Positions 1-10,960 of a DNA stretch of 64,000 nt are shown in pieces. This stretch comes from Tausonia pullulans (lineage: Eukaryota; Basidiomycota; Tremellomycetes; Cystofilobasidiales; Mrakiaceae), in contig OX637622.1 of assembly GCA_951802195.1 (NCBI GenBank), positions 1,364,001 through 1,428,000 on the forward strand. Reading direction: 5' to 3'. The notes under the pieces were generated by a model that ran no database searches, was not told where the DNA came from, and saw only the letters and a program-made list of their open reading frames with translations. A program made the position numbers and the translations under genes. Every line of letters begins with the position of its first letter. Position 1 is the first letter of the stretch.

Positions 1-26
1 AAAGTTCCTTGCCGCGTCCGCAAGAT

Positions 27-3000
27 ATGGACCTCGAGGATGAGAGCTTGACGACGCTCGAGCGCATCTTCTTACTCAGCAAGAGCGAATTTGCTCACCA
101 TCGGTGCGTAACACTCGCATCCTCCCATTTTGGCCGCGATGTCGAGACACTAACGCGTGCACACTGTTGTGTGTTCAGGGTTTTTATCTCCAAGGTTATC
201 GGAGACTGGGTTGAGGATGTTGACCCCTGCGAGACGGTCGAGTATGTCCTACCGTTGCTCAACTCGCTCGGAACCGACGAGGGTACGTGGTTTCGATTTG
301 CCGCCTTGTTCTTCCGGCCGCTGACGTCAGACCATTTTTTTCCACAGATGAGTCCGTCCGAGAAGCTCTTGCCCCCGGTTTACACAAGATCCTCTGGTTC
401 TTTTACTCTGTTCGTTGCGCCTCTCCTCGAAGAGCAAGAATTACCGCTTACGACTCGTCTTCCCGCAGTCTTGTCGACTCTTGACGGAAGAGGATGAGGA
501 CCCGCTTCAATACGAGGAGGCGGCTGCCGATGCAGATAGCGAGCAGCAGCAGCCCACGTCGACCTCGTCCGTGGCGGTCACGGTGACGTCCGAGGGCCTC
601 AACGTTGTCCGACGACCAACGGTCGACGAGCTCATCAACCTGCCGGTCATTTCCGGCTCCGCATCTATGACCTCGCCTGCGATGTCGGATGCCACGCCGT
701 CAACGGACTCGTCCGGAGATACCTTTGGCTCGGCCGTCACCGACAGCCCGGCGGACGAGACTCCCGCGTCTACACCAGCCTCGGTGACGGATACGGAGGA
801 GACGAGCTTCAGTCCTAATGACGAAGAGCATCCATTCGGCCCGACCTGGAGGGCGGATGCGGCTGCCGAGGGTAAGAACCCCGAAGTGCCCGTGCACGTT
901 GCCCGACCTGCGATCGGCGTCCAGACGTTCACGCCGCTCATCGGCTCGCTCCTTATGAGTCCTTCGCCAGTCGTATGCGACTCGGCCAAAGCGGCGATCC
1001 TTGGGATCCTCGCTCGGCTCCGAGGCAAGAAGCTGCCCGGGTACGATCCTTGGCCAGAACATCACATCCCCGTCGGCGAGCAGCGGACCTACGCCGCCCA
1101 GACGGGGACTCACATCCATGAGGTCACCCCTCTCACGGATGAGGAAAAGCGCACTGTCGAGGCTGAGCTCATCCAGGCGATTGTGATTGGCATGGCCAAG
1201 CTGGACGAGACCCAGGCAACATACCACGACGTTGGCGGTGATGGAGACCACGAAAGCTACTTCGACGACGCGGCTGCCTATCGCGCCGAGGACTCTTACG
1301 GAGAGGACGGCCAGCACGAAGATGATGAGTGGCCCGGAACGAACGGGGAGAATGGCGAAGCTGCGGGTGAAGGGACCACCGCCATGCGTTCGGCTCTCGA
1401 ATCTTCAGCCAGCGATGGCTCAAACTGGGACCATGCTTACCCCTCCACCAGGGCCAGCGATTCTTATCCGCAATCACCTGGAGATGGCCAGAAGCCCCAG
1501 GCTGAGACATCATTCGACGAAAACGAGGAGGTTATCTCCACGCAACAACAGCCGACGGAGCCAACCGATTACGCCCAGCAATTACTTCTCGAGACAGCCC
1601 TCCATCATCAGGGTGAGATGGACTCCCCCTCAGCCCCACCGATCGACCACCGGTCGCTCGACTCGTCCGAGGCCGCCTGGGCGGCCCAGGAGGGCGAGTA
1701 CTCGTTTGGCGAGTCCCAGTTCCGGGACGAGCTCGCGCTCGAGGCATCTCATGGCCGCCTGCTCTCGATGAATCTCATCGCGAGCGTGCTCGAGTGCGGC
1801 GTACTCGAGGGCGAGGAAGAGGTTATTGCTCAGTTTGTTTACGAGGTCGTCCGTATGCGTGAAGACGAGTCGTTCGCCGTTCGGAGGGAGGCCGCTGCCG
1901 CGATGGCCGAGCTTCTTAAGGTTGCTACCCAAGAAGCCGTCCAGGAGGATTTGGTGAGTCGACCGTTTACCTTGATGATTCAACAGGCTCTCAAATGATG
2001 CTGACATCCTCCCCTTCTCTTCTTCAGCTCCCGCTCTTCGATGTCTTTGCTGTCGACCTTTCCCCACATGTTCGGCAGGCCGCCTGCCTTGCCCTCCCAG
2101 CGCTCGCCCGGCGGCTCCAGCCGCACTCATTTCGGCAAGAGCGCGCCCTCGCTGCGATTGACGCCTTCTTTCATGACGAGATGATGGAGATTCACGCGAC
2201 GGCGCTCGAGGTCCTTGGCGAGCTCATCTACGTTTTTCACGATGATCCGGATGGACCCCCCGACGCGCTCATTGAACACTTCCTCGGTTCGGGGAAGAAG
2301 GACGCTCCGACCTCCGATGTTCCTGCTATCTCCGAGGCTGGAGGGGGTGGAGCGAGGCTCAACCTCTTCGCCAACGGAACCGGCATGATCTCGTCCGCGG
2401 ATGACGACAGTGACCAGCGTCCGCTTGTCTGTGCTTTCAACGTGCGTCTCGCCTTCTTTCTGATTCTTTGGATTACCACGCCTCGAAGCTGATACGCTCG
2501 CTCTGCATGTCCCTTAGTTCCCCGCTGTTGCGCTCACCGTCGGCCGGGAAGGCTGGCCGGGGTTGCGCGAGTACTACATCCAGCTCACCAACTCGAAGCA
2601 GACCCGGGTCCGCAAGTCACTGGCGGCCTCGCTCCATGAGCTTGCCAAGATTCTCGGCGACGAGATCACCAGGCTGGATCTCGTCCCTTTCTTCCGGCGC
2701 TGCCTTGCCGACGTTGACGAGGTCCGCGAGCGATTGTGGGATAATCTCCACGTTTTCTTCGAGTCCATCGAGACCGAGACGGCCTGGCCGCTTGTCCACG
2801 AGCTCGGGGACCTGCTCGTCCAAGGCCAGATGCGATCCTGGCGGCTCCGCGAGCGGCTAATGCTCGCGATCCCCTCAATCGTCGACTCGCTCATCCAGGC
2901 GTCCAAGGGCGAGTACCTCGTCGTCAATTGGCTCAAGGTCGGCCTTGTCGACGAGGTCGCCGCCGTCCGGGCTGCGGCCATTCTCGCCGTCGTGCCTGTA

Positions 3001-4029
3001 TACGCGTCGACGCGGCGAATGGACAATGTCCCGGCGCGCGAGTCACTCGACAAGGTCCTCATCGATCTCTGCAAGGCCGAGGGGTATCGCCGGCGACGAA
3101 CTTTTGTACAGTGTATGGAATCCTTCCTCGACCACAAGTATGACAGGAATCTCATCATCACGCGATGCATCCCTCAACTTGTAGAGGTCAACGAGGACCC
3201 CGTTGTCGAAGTCCGAATCGCTCTCGCCCGTTTCGTAACCCGCATCTGCGGCCCAGAGGGTCTCATCCCGAATCTTTCCGACGCGCCTGCCGACCTGATC
3301 ACTATGGTCAAGTCGCTCCGGGACGATGAGTCATTCGATATTCAGGCGCTCGTCCAGACGTGGATTTTCCCCAATGCTGAGCCTCCCCGGCGGCCCTTGT
3401 TTGGCTCACACACGTCGTCGTCATCGCAAGCCTCGCGGCCCTTCACGCGGCGGTCGTCCTCGGCCAACTCGGCCCGGTCGCTCTCCTCGATCAGGTCCTC
3501 GACGTCCTCCTCGTTAGTCTCCTCCTCAAACGCCAATCTTAGTGTACCAGTGGCCAGCGGTGATGGCGTCGTCGAGACCTTGCAAGAACTTCCAGAGAAT
3601 CCCAACGACGCGATCTCGGCGCTGCAGTTGGAGAACATGCCCTCGCCATTCCGCTCGCCACGCGTCGTTCCCGGGTTCGAAATTGAGAACTTCGCGTTTC
3701 CCGAAGGGACCGACCGGCAGGATGCCCAGCATGCCGCCGCGCAGATTGCCGCAGGAAACCCTGACCCATTTCGGCAGTACTTTGGCGATGAGGCCGGCAG
3801 CGCCGAGAAGGCGGAGACTGGCGGCGGCGCCCTCTTCAAAGGCGGTAGCCTTGGCCAGGAGATGGCGGGCCTGCGTGTGAAGCCGCCGCCCTCGATGGAC
3901 GAGCAGTCGGTGGGCTCGGTCTCGCCAGGGACGCCAACGCTCGAGTCGTCGACGGCTTCAACACCTCGGGCTCAGGGACCGCCGCAGTCCAAGGGCCAAA
4001 TCGAGGGTTCATATTTCCCGGCCTCCTGA
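27..4029 (+). CDS. PPP4R1: Protein phosphatase 4 regulatory subunit 1-like HEAT-repeat protein
   Basis: HEAT-repeat scaffold resembling animal PPP4R1, which binds the catalytic subunit of Ser/Thr phosphatase PP4. Exons 27-103, 179-282, 348-409, 469-1953, 2028-2441 and 2518-4029 give 1217 aa in one frame. The first residues (LTTLERIFLLSKSEFAHHR) match the PPP4R1 start. Residues about 90-440 are acidic, Ser/Gln-rich and probably disordered. HEAT-type helices resume near residue 510, and the block from residue 715 (FPAVALTVGREGW, then RVRKSLAASLHELAKILGDE) is the most recognisable PPP4R1 signature. The tail from about 1000 is Ser/Pro-rich. The ATG at 27 fits the family N-terminus, but the frame is open to the window edge, so an upstream exon cannot be excluded. 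A PP2A A-type scaffold is the main alternative; the long acidic insert and the C-terminal block favour PPP4R1. The gene is convergent with PFD1. Confidence 0.85.
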
Positions 4030-4637
4030 CCCTTCCCTGTCTGTGATCTGCACCGGTGCGCTCTCTCTCGTGCTTCCCTCAACTCATCTCCCTCCCTCTT
4101 TATCACTCCCTCCTACTCTCCGTCTTGTTTCTTCACATTCGCATCTTCTGCGCACGTGCACGTCATCCCTCACTCTCCTCCCTTCAATGGACCTTTCATC
4201 CCGATTGTCCCTGTGCTTCTCCTAACCCGTCTCCTTCGCTTCGCCTCTCTTCCGTACGTTACCTTTATGCTTTCAGCTCTCTCTTTTCTCTCTCCCATTT
4301 GTCCCTTTTGACTACAGTTCACCGTCTCCATCTGCCATAACGATGAACTTAAGCGTTGTCCATAACCCCTGTAGCTTCCAGGAACGCGCCCTCGCTCGCT
4401 CGAGTCAGTCGAGAGGGCGGGTATCATAAGATCGTCACGTCTTCTTTCGCTGGCCCCCTCCCGCTGGTCCACCCGTTCTCCTTCTCCTCGATGGCTCAGG
4501 CCAGGGGTCGGTGGTATCGTTATGTTTATTTTTTGAGATAATTTTTTTTGGTTTCGTTGATTCGTGCTTCATTCCCGAGGTTGGTTTTGGAACTGGTGAG
4601 TTAGAGTGCGCGCATCGCTTCGTCAGCCGACGGTACC
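4030..4637. other. Intergenic, convergent 3' regions
   Basis: This 608-base gap lies between the stops of the PPP4R1-like gene and PFD1. It is strongly pyrimidine-rich on the plus strand up to about 4330, as expected of 3' UTRs here. I see no RNA gene or conserved reading frame in it. Confidence 0.6.
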
Positions 4638-5584
4638 TCATCCAAGGGAGAGAGAGAGGAGACACACGATGTCCTTCAGCTGGCCGTTCGCGTCGTCAAA
4701 CTGCTTCTGCAGGTATTTCGCCTGGGTGAAGTGAATGAGAGAGAAAGGGTCAAGATATAGGACGCAAAAGGGAGCAACGTCGTCCGTGACCATCGCCGCA
4801 CCTTCTTGTTGAGGTTGACAATCTCTGAATCGATCTCCTTGGCGAGCTCGGCGTGCTCCGACTCAAGGGTCGATCGGGGCTGGAGAAGGAACCTGAGTAG
4901 GAAGAGATGGAGAGAGGCAGGCAGATGAGATCAGCCCTGTTATCGGCGCGCAGACAAACGACACCAGCGCCATCGCCTGCTCGTGCAGGATGCCCCGATC
5001 TCCCCCCTCCCCAAAATCGGAGCAACCCACATCTTGCCGACACCCTTGAACATGCGAGCGCCCTCCTCGGTCGGAACGTCGCCGAGCTGCTTGACGGTGA
5101 GCTCGAGCACCCGCTTCTCGCGCTCCTTGCCGACGATCTGGGCCCGGACGAGCGAGAGGTCCTTCTGGGCGCGAGCGCGCTGAGTCTGGATTTGTTGGAG
5201 AATCTGGGCAGGTCCGACGCCGATGATGTTCGTGGGACGGGGACGAAGGCGTGGTACCGCGTCGAGGGCGAGAAGTGTGGAGGGACGAGAGCGACGGGAC
5301 GGCGACGCGTTCGGTAGGGATGGGCGGCATGACCGGAGGGTGAATGGAGGATAGTAGTGGTGTGAAAGAGAGGATTAATAGCAGGTGGTATCCAATGACA
5401 GACAGAGCGACACGAGAGAAGGCCACGCAGACAGGTTGTTAAGACATGGACCGAACGGGGTATTAGAGACAGCAAGGGAGGGTGGGAGGGCGATGGTGAG
5501 TTACAAGCTCCTGCAATGCGGCTGCCTCAAGAAGAGGATCAAGCTTACGCGGACGAGAGTTTCATCGGGGATCTGGCCGGACAT
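4638..5584 (-). CDS. PFD1: Prefoldin subunit 1 (beta-type)
   Basis: Subunit of the hexameric cytosolic chaperone prefoldin, which hands nascent actin and tubulin to CCT. Exons in transcript order are 5584-5549, 5203-5031, 4892-4802 and 4721-4638, giving 127 aa, close to the family's usual 110-125. The N-terminal coiled coil (DETLVRILQQIQTQRARAQ), the hairpin motif GARMFKGVGKMFLLQ and the C-terminal coiled coil (STLESEHAELAKEIDSEI) appear in beta-prefoldin order. The second donor was placed so that KM joins FLLQ, as in homologues. Intron 1 is 345 nt, several times the local norm. The last 11 residues are unconserved and could hide another splice. The gene is divergent from SNU114, with 257 bases between the two start codons. 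Confidence 0.88.
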
Positions 5585-5841
5585 GTCGAAAGAAAGTGAA
5601 AGAAGGTGGAGGCGGAAAGGGTTGAGAGCAGGAGGCACGTCGACGAGGCCAAGGGTCAATCCAAGTCGCGCGAGGAGGTCGAGGCGAGAAGTTGAAGGTT
5701 CCACGGTCAGTCCCTAACCTCTCTCACCTCGCTCTCTTCCCTCAAGCACCTCGTCGCGCCTTCGGTACAGCGAACCACCACCTTGCGACCCCTCCCCCTC
5801 CGTTCTCTATCCCTCCCCCGATTGACCGGCCGAGCATCGAG
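5585..5841. promoter_or_regulatory. Shared divergent promoter, PFD1 / SNU114
   Basis: The 257 bases between two divergent start codons must hold both 5' UTRs and core promoters. The side facing SNU114 is a C/T-rich tract ending just before its ATG. I see no clear TATA box. Confidence 0.6.
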
Positions 5842-8800
5842 ATGGATCAGTACGACGAGGTCCGTCGAGCCTCTTCACTCGCCGCCTTACCCAGAAGGCG
5901 AAGCGAGCACGATGCTTACCGCGTTCTCCCTCTTCACTTCCCTCCTACTCCTTCGCGATGCACAGTTTGGAAATTACATCGTGAGCAGCTCCACGCGACT
6001 GTCTCTTCTCAATGCTTTGACCACCTTGCTAATGACTTCTTGCTTGCCTTGCCAGGGAGAGGACTCTGACGACTCGGACATCGAGCAGCAAGATGACCGC
6101 GCTGAGTCGGTCGCCCCTCCTCCGAGCGCGGCGCCGTCTCACCAGCCCCTTGAGGGCTTCGACGACGACGAGATGGAGGTCGGCCAGGAGGCGGGTACTC
6201 AGCTCATGACAATGGAGGATGGTGAGTTGCCTGGCTGCCCTCTTCTTTCGGCCCTCGTGTCCATGCGAGGGTGGAAGCGCGCTCTTTCGCGTCAACGCGC
6301 TTTGCAACGCGACACATGGACTACCAAAGATTGGAGACCTTGGTAGTTTCTTCTCGCTTGTACCGTCCGCTCGTTCAGTTCCATTCATGCGACACGGCCG
6401 GCCGAGGCATCATCAGAAGGCGCCTTCCTGGGCTCATCGGAAGGGGAAAGACACACAGAACGCATGTTGTCGCCCTGCGTTTCCCCTCTTGGTGGCAGCC
6501 ACCGTTCAGCTTCGTGCTTGGGAAACTCTCTCTGTGCCTGCCGTGCTCAACCACGACGAGTAATCTGTTGCGGAACGCAACTGGTGACCATGGATCCCGC
6601 CTTGCCTTCTTCCGTCGTCGACACGCCGCGTTGGCCGTACGCTGATCGATGCACCTAATCTCTTCGATAGTCGGACCATCGAACTCGATCGTTCTTCACG
6701 AGAACAAGCGGTACTACAAATCAGCCGAAGAGACTTATGGCGAGGACGTCGAGACTATGGTTCAGGAGGAGGACGCCCAGCTTCTCTCGGAGCCGATCAT
6801 TGCGCCGATCAAGGTTCGCAAGTACAACCTCGTCGAGAAGGATATGCCTATCACTCGCTTCGACAAGGCGTGAGTTCCTCTTCACGGACGGGGGGGGGGG
6901 GGGGGGGGCGCGCGCCGACGGCACGCGCCTATATGTGCGATCAGGCGAGAGGAGAAGTAATGCGTGCTGACCCGATCTTCCTCTTATGTTCTTCTAGCTT
7001 CATGCTCGAGATGATGCGGTACCCTGACATGATGCGAAATGTCGTCGTCGCGGGACACCTCCACCACGGAAAGACCTCGCTTCTCGACATGCTCATTCAC
7101 GAGACCCACCAGATGACCATCGACGTCGACCAGCCTGTGAGTCATGTCTTGATACCCTGTTCTCGCTTTGTCGGCTCGCCCGCTGACCTCAAGGTGAGCT
7201 TGTTCCCAGATGCGCTACACGGACACGCACGTCCTCTCGCGCGACCGGGGTATCTCTATCAAGTCGTCGCCCATGTCACTCGTCCTCCCTAATACGCGGG
7301 GCAAAAGCTACCTCTTCAACCTTATCGACACCCCTGGTCACCAGAATTTTGTCGACGAGGTCGCCGCGGCCGCCCGGGTTGCTGACGGCATGGTCCTCGT
7401 CGTCGACGTCGTCGAGGGCGTCATGGCCAACACGGAGGACATCATCCGCCACGCTCTTCAGGAGAAGCTCCCGCTGACGCTCGTTATCAACAAGATGGAC
7501 CGGCTCATCCTTGAGCTCCGCCTCCCGCCGGCCGAGGCTTACTACAAGATCAAGCACACGATTGAGGAGGTCAACACTGTCCTCAGCACTATCAACCCGG
7601 ATCCTGCCCTCCGGCTCTCGCCCGAAAACGGCAATGTTGCGTTCGCCTCGACGCAGACCGGCTGGTGCTTCACGCTCAAGTCGTTCGCCCAGCTCTACTC
7701 GGATACCTTTGGTGGCCTCGACGTCGACGAGTTCGCCCTCCGACTCTGGGGCAACATATACTTCGACGAGGATACCCGCAAGTTTGGTCGGACCGCGCCT
7801 TCGATGGACACCCCAAGGTCGTTTGTCCACTTCATCCTCGAGCCCCTCTACAAGCTCTACACCCAAGTTATCTCGGAGGACACCGAAAGCCTCAAGTTAA
7901 CGCTAAAGTCGCTCGGCATTGAGCTCCGGCCCGCGACGTACAAGATCGACGTCAAGCCGCTCCTCAAAGTCGTTCTCAACCAGTTCTTCGGTCCCTCGAC
8001 CGGCCTCGTCGACATGGTCGTCGAGCACATTCCCTCGCCCAAGGAAGCTGCAGCCACGAAGGTCTGTCTCAGACTGGCGTTCCCTCGGTCTCTTCTTGCT
8101 TTACCTTACCTTCGCGCCCTTTATCCACTCCAGATTAAGCACACTTACACTGGCCCCCTGAACACGGAGCTTGCCGAGTCGATGCTCAACCTTGACTCGG
8201 AGGGCCCAACAGTTGTCTTCGTGTCCAAAATGTACCATACGGCAGATGCACAGGAGTTCCGTGCGTTCGGTCGCGTCCTTAGCGGTACGCTCAAGGTCGG
8301 CGACCCAGTCAAGGTGCTCGGAGAGAACTATTCTCCGGAGGATGAGGAGGACCTTGCGCTCGCAGTTGTCGACAACATTTGGGTCAGCGAGTCGCGGTAC
8401 TTTGTCGACACGGATGAGGCCCCTGCCGGCTCGCTGGTCCTTCTCGGCGGTATTGACAGCTCCATTACCAAGACGGCGACGATCATTTCGCGTTCGGTTG
8501 AAGACGAGCTCCATATCTTCCGTCCGCTCAAGCACCTTACCCAGTCGGTTCTCAAGGTTGCCGTTGAGCCGATTGCGCCGTCGGAGCTGCCCAAGATGCT
8601 CGACGGTCTCCGCAAGGTCAACAAGAGCTACCCACTTGTCTCAACCAAGGTTGAGGAGAGCGGAGAGCACGTCATCCTCGGCACGGGCGAGCTTTACCTC
8701 GACTCGGTTCTTCAGTGAGTCGGACATTGTTAGCTCTATAGCAACAACGGCGCTGACCCCTTGTTCCCTCGTAGCGACCTGCGAAGACTCTTTAGTGAGA

Positions 8801-10030
8801 TCGAGATCAAGGTTTCGGACCCGGTCGTCCAGTTCCGTGAGACGGTGATTGAGACCAGTGCTCTCAAGGTCTACGCTGAAACGCCGAACAAGAAGTCGGT
8901 CCACCCGAATCGCATTGACCACGTCACAAAAGACTGATCTTCCTGCTGTGTATTCTAGGAACAAGCTGACAATGATCGCCGAGCCGCTCGAGCCGGGAAT
9001 CTCGGAGGACATTGAGTCCGGTCGGGTGACGATGCGGATGACGCCCAAGGAGCGGGGGAAGCACTTTGAGAGCAAGTACCAGTGGGACCTGCTCGCTTCG
9101 CGCTCCATTTGGGCTTTTGGTCCGGACGAGAACGGGCCCAACATCCTCATGGACGATACGCTGCCGTCGGAAGTGCGTGTACCTCTCCCTCTTCCCCTTT
9201 TGAGTTTGAACCTTGTGCTGACTTCACACCATCGACTTGCTAGGTTGACAAGAAGCTTCTCCTGAGCGTCAAGGAGTCTATCAAGCAGGGCTTCCTCTGG
9301 GGTGCCCGCGAGGGCCCATTGTGCGACGAGCGTGAGTAGCACTGCTTCTCTTTCATCACGCATCTACGACTAAGCCATGTCCTCGATGCAGCGATACGCA
9401 ACGTCAAGTTCCGTCTTCTCGACGCCACTCTAGCTCCCGAGGCCATTTACCGTGGTTCGGGTCAAATTATTCCCACCGCCCGACGTGTTTGCTACTCCTC
9501 TTTCCTCATGGTGAGTGGAGAAAGAGAGTTCGATCTCGTTAAGACAGATGGTTCACCAGTTTCCCCTCCCCCGCTGCCAGGCCTCGCCGCGTCTCATGGA
9601 GCCTATGTACTCCGTGGAGGTGCAGGCGCCCGCCGACTGCGTCTCGGCCGTCTTCACGGTGCTCGCACGTCGTCGTGGTCACGTCACTAAGGACCTTCCC
9701 AAGGCCGGCACCCCCCTCTACACCGTCAAGGCGCTTATCCCCGTCCTCGACGCCAACGGATTCGAGACGGACCTCCGGACGGCGACCCAGGGTCAGGCAT
9801 TCTGCATGCAGACTTTTGACCACTGGGCGATCGTCCCGGGAGACCCGACCGACACGTCCATTGTCCTGCGGCCTCTCGAGCCCGCGTCGGGTCAGGCGCT
9901 CGCGAGGGATCTTGTCCTCAAGACGAGGAGGCGCAAGGGTCTCTCAGATTCAATCGCCGTCTCCAAATATCTTGAGGACGAGACGATCATTGCCATCTCG
10001 GCGAGCGGCAACGCCGATCTCCTCGGCTAA
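5842..10030 (+). CDS. SNU114: U5 snRNP GTPase SNU114 / EFTUD2 (Cwf10)
   Basis: EF-2-like GTPase of the U5 snRNP that helps drive spliceosome remodelling. Twelve exons (5842-5859, 5966-5980, 6056-6221, 6671-6869, 6998-7136, 7210-8061, 8134-8714, 8775-8894, 8959-9172, 9244-9331, 9392-9510, 9581-10030) give 986 aa; human EFTUD2 is 972. The N-terminus [19 protein letters not shown] is diagnostic. G-domain motifs are G1 [10 protein letters not shown] (about residues 152-161), G3 DTPGH (219-223) and G4 NKMD (273-276). Domains II-V follow, with near-identical blocks such as [30 protein letters not shown] and [12 protein letters not shown]. Oddities are a 15-nt second exon, a 449-nt intron 3 (6222-6670) and a run of 19 G in intron 4. 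Identity is very secure. Confidence 0.97.
6890..6908 (+). repeat. Poly-G run (19 G) inside SNU114 intron 4
   Basis: An uninterrupted run of 19 G in the sense strand of intron 6870-6997, followed by an alternating GC stretch. It is a potential G-quadruplex and a polymerase-slippage site. Confidence 0.9.
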
Positions 10031-10960
10031 GCCGGGCGTGTAGGTAGCGAGAGTGAGATTTGACAGTGGGTGTGGGTGCTGTCGGTGGGAGAGGAGTTCC
10101 TTTCTCCCCTACTCTCGCATCCTTCCTCGTCTCTCTCCTTCTTCGCGCGCGTCTCTTTCTCTCCCTTCATTGTTCCATGGATATAAAATGTACCAGCAGC
10201 GGACCGGCAGCGGGCTCGGCAAATCTCAAGCCAGACCATCCATTTTATGTTGAGAGAGCCAACATAGGAAGGTGGAAGGCGCAAGCTCTGATGATCCTTC
10301 GCCCCCCAGACTAAGGGTGAGATGGTTCAGGCGTCAGGGGCTTGGGCCGCACAAGACAAACAAAGCATGTTTGTTGTCTTGGTTGTCCCCGAAGGAGGAC
10401 GGCGGAGTGTGACGTGGCCAAGATAAATGCAACGCTCGCTTCAGCTGTCTGAGATCCCAGAGCACGATACATGCACAAAGGAGAGCAGAAAACAAGAGAA
10501 GCCGAATTCAAAGGTACAAAAAAAGGGGAGTCAAAAGGCGAGGCCTTAGACCCAGACCTCTGACAGTGAGTGCGCACGCGGCAGCGACAGGAGCTCGGCA
10601 TGAGGTTCCTCCATAATCAGTTTGCGCGGCGACCCTTGTGATTGAGCTGAGGACGGAAGACGTAGCTGGCGGCAGATCGACTGGGAGTAAATCATATCTA
10701 ATTCCTTGTGCTTTTCCTTACTTTGAGAAACAAGAAGCGGAGAGAGGGATTGAAGGGGGAGAAGGAAGGAGAGAAGAAAAGAGGGAGAAGGTAGCCAACT
10801 TCACCCATCCTCGACAGTTGACGACTTACAGTATTCGCCGCCTTCCCCCCCCCCGGCCACTTCCCCGCGACGCACACCTTCCCAGGCCACCCACCCTCCT
10901 CCTCCTGCATCGGCGCCCTCTACCTCTTAAACCTGGCCGCCCGTTCGCCGCACCGGGACC
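10031..10960. other. Intergenic, SNU114 3' side and velvet-gene promoter
   Basis: 930 bases between two tandem plus-strand genes. The right half turns pyrimidine-rich toward 10840-10940, typical of promoters and 5' UTRs in this window. An A/G-rich block lies at 10730-10800. I see no convincing gene. Confidence 0.5.
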
